A stretch of DNA of 64,000 nt, taken from assembly GCF_014645835.1 (NCBI RefSeq), contig NZ_BMMM01000007.1, positions 364,251 to 428,250 on the forward strand, read 5' to 3'. The DNA comes from Streptomyces albiflavescens (GTDB lineage Bacteria > Actinomycetota > Actinomycetes > Streptomycetales > Streptomycetaceae). Each line of letters starts with the position of its first letter. Positions within the stretch are counted from its first letter, which is position 1. Shown piece after piece: positions 62,533 through 64,000 of this stretch. The notes beneath the pieces were generated by a model, which was not told the DNA's origin, did no database searches, and saw only the letters and a program-made list of their open reading frames with translations. The position numbers and the translations under genes were made by a program.

Positions 62533-63708
62533 CTAATGCCGTTCCTGCTTCTGCTTGCACTCGACGCACAGGGTGGCGCGCGGGAAGGCCTGCATCCGCG
62601 CCTTGCCGATGGGATTGCCGCAGTTCTCGCACAGTCCGTAGGTGCCCGCGTCGAGCTTCTCCAGGGCGCGCTCGGTCTGGATGAGCATCTCGCGCGCGTT
62701 GGCCGCGAGGGCCATCTCGTGCTCGCGCGTGATGTTCTTGGTGCCGGTGTCCGCCTGGTCGTCGCCCGCGCCGTCGCCGGAGTCGCGCATCAGGCCCACG
62801 AGGGCCTGCTCGGACGACGAGATCTCGGTGCGCAGCCGCAGCGCCTCCGACTGCAGCTCCGCGCGCGCCCCCTCGACCTCTTCCGGGGTCCAGGGATCCT
62901 CACCGGGGCGCACCGCGAGCTCGCCGGGTTCCGCAGCGGCGATCCGCGCCTTGGGGACCGGGGTGGGCTTCTTGGCCGCCGTGGCCGTGCCAGGAGGAGT
63001 CTTCTTCGCAACCACCGTCGTGGCTCCCGTCGTCTTCGCGGCCTGGGCCGCGCCCTCGGCCGCGGAAGCGACCGCCTTCTTGGCCGTACTGGTGCTCTTC
63101 CCGGCCGCGCTCCTCGCACCGGCCCTCTTCGTGGTGCCGCCCTTCGGCCCGGCGTCCTTCGCCGGCGCCGTCTCCTCCGGGAGGGTCCCCGTCGCGGCGG
63201 CCTTGGTTCCGGTGGCCTTGGTTCCGGTGGCCTTCTTGGCCACCACCTTCTTCGCCACCGCCGGCTTCTTCGCGTCGGCCTTCCTGACGACCGTCTTCGT
63301 AACCGTCGCCTTCGTAGGAGCCGTTTTGGTGGCTGCCGTTTTGGTCGCTGCCGTTTTGGTCGCTGCCGTCTTCGAAGCGGCCGCTTTGGTCGTCGCAGCC
63401 TTCGTAGTGGCCACCTTCTTGTTCACGGTCTTCGTGGCGGCCACCTTCTTGTTCACCGTCTTCGTCGTGGCCACCTTCTTGTTCACCGTCTTCGTCGTGG
63501 CCGTCTGCCTGCTCGCGGCCTTCGTCGCCGCCTTCGTCCCGGTCTCGGACGCCGTCTTGGTGGCCGCTTGGGAAGCCGTCTTCACCGGCTTGGCCGCGCC
63601 CGGCGCGGGCGCCACCCGCGCGCTCTTCTTCCCACCCACGTCCTTGGCCGCCGGACCCGTGGATCTGCTGGACGCCGACTGCTGTACGGCGGTCTTCTTC
63701 GCCACCAT
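62533..63708 (-). CDS. TraR/DksA zinc-finger protein with histone-like Lys/Ala-rich N-terminus
   Basis: A 391-residue two-part protein. Residues 1 to about 265 are a Lys/Ala/Thr low-complexity region with repeats such as TKTVNKKVATTKTVNKKVAA and AATKTAATKTAATKTA, resembling histone H1 tails. The C-terminal 120 residues are a DksA/TraR coiled coil and C4 zinc finger, CENCGNPIGKARMQAF followed by CVECKQ. The ATG at 63706-63708 follows AAGGGG. It probably binds nucleic acid through the tail, and perhaps RNA polymerase through the DksA part; that is inference from domains. Confidence 0.9.
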   Translation of the reverse strand: MVAKKTAVQQSASSRSTGPAAKDVGGKKSARVAPAPGAAKPVKTASQAATKTASETGTKAATKAASRQTATTKTVNKKVATTKTVNKKVAATKTVNKKVATTKAATTKAAASKTAATKTAATKTAATKTAPTKATVTKTVVRKADAKKPAVAKKVVAKKATGTKATGTKAAATGTLPEETAPAKDAGPKGGTTKRAGARSAAGKSTSTAKKAVASAAEGAAQAAKTTGATTVVAKKTPPGTATAAKKPTPVPKARIAAAEPGELAVRPGEDPWTPEEVEGARAELQSEALRLRTEISSSEQALVGLMRDSGDGAGDDQADTGTKNITREHEMALAANAREMLIQTERALEKLDAGTYGLCENCGNPIGKARMQAFPRATLCVECKQKQERH

Positions 63709-64000
63709 GGCCGCGGCCCCTTCACATATCGTGATCTCGCTCGCGAATCGTGCTGGGACGATAAATCGACTTCTGTCCCGCGGCAACGGGGCACACCCTC
63801 CGTTTGCCCGCCCCACGGGTCCCGCGCGCCGAGCCTGCATGCGTTGTGCCCAGCTCCCCGCCCGGTAATCCGCCGGGCCCGGCGTCCCAGGATCCGGACA
63901 CCCGCGCCTCGCCATTCGGGTCACCGCGCAGGCCACCGGGGCACCCCGGAAAACCGGTCGGCCGCTGTCGCCGCGGCGCCGTACACTGGGCGGAGCGAGA
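63709..64000. other. intergenic region at the window end
   Basis: No gene is recognised in these 292 bases. It holds the promoter of the TraR/DksA gene. At 63976-63990 a TACACT sequence resembles a plus-strand -10 element of a gene lying beyond the window. Confidence 0.4.

Overview
The window is very GC-rich, uses GTG starts freely, and packs its genes into 1-bp, 4-bp (ATGA/GTGA) and slightly longer overlaps. Together with family content (PriA-type HisA, TrpM, HGxxPAAW, TIGR02234, TIGR03085, a Lys/Ala-rich TraR/DksA protein) this points to a Streptomyces chromosome core. The gene order (chitosanase, gltDB, trp, his, dnaE, phoD, lspA, traR) looks like the conserved central region of model Streptomyces; that statement is from memory, not from a search.

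Layout. 0-3 kb: the start of a VWA-domain gene, a zinc-finger rhomboid protease, a repeat-rich intergenic region and a GH46 chitosanase whose 3' end abuts a short inverted-repeat element. 3-9.2 kb: gltBD (glutamate synthase) with a GlnR-like half site. 9.5-10.3 kb: a VIT/CCC1-family metal transporter. 10.5-19 kb: a seven-gene, translationally coupled operon of four divergent ADP-ribosylglycohydrolase paralogues, a ribokinase-like kinase, a class III CoA-transferase and a CitE-like lyase. This is the most unusual metabolic unit here. 19-28 kb: lgt, a DsbA-like thioredoxin and trpA-trpB-trpM-trpC, small membrane proteins typical of the actinobacterial trp region, then trpE directly downstream of hisI. 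28.6-31.3 kb: a four-fold DnaA-box-like array, a TIGR03085 gene, and an ArsR/MFS pair with a palindromic operator candidate. 31.4-37.3 kb: the hisD-hisC-hisB-(small membrane gene)-hisH-priA-ridA-hisF operon. No trpF is seen and HisA carries PriA hallmarks, so one isomerase probably serves both pathways. 37.6-46.6 kb: a beta-helical membrane protein, a helical-repeat protein, a LON-substrate-domain protein, YbaK, a 24-residue bL37-like ribosomal protein gene, an ABC exporter with an extra repeat ORF between its genes, an NYN nuclease and a 59-residue small protein. 46.7-64 kb: dnaE, a DUF2252 kinase-like gene, a DsbA-like protein, phoD, a dienelactone hydrolase, mscS, a second copy of the inverted-repeat element, an SDR, a CPA1 antiporter, and traR-lspA-rluD-GNAT.

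The window is rich in 23-45 bp tandem repeats, both between and inside genes, and carries two copies of an inverted-repeat element, one of them with a 98-bp internal insertion or deletion. Several strong hairpins mark operon ends. No tRNA, rRNA, CRISPR array or complete insertion sequence was recognised.
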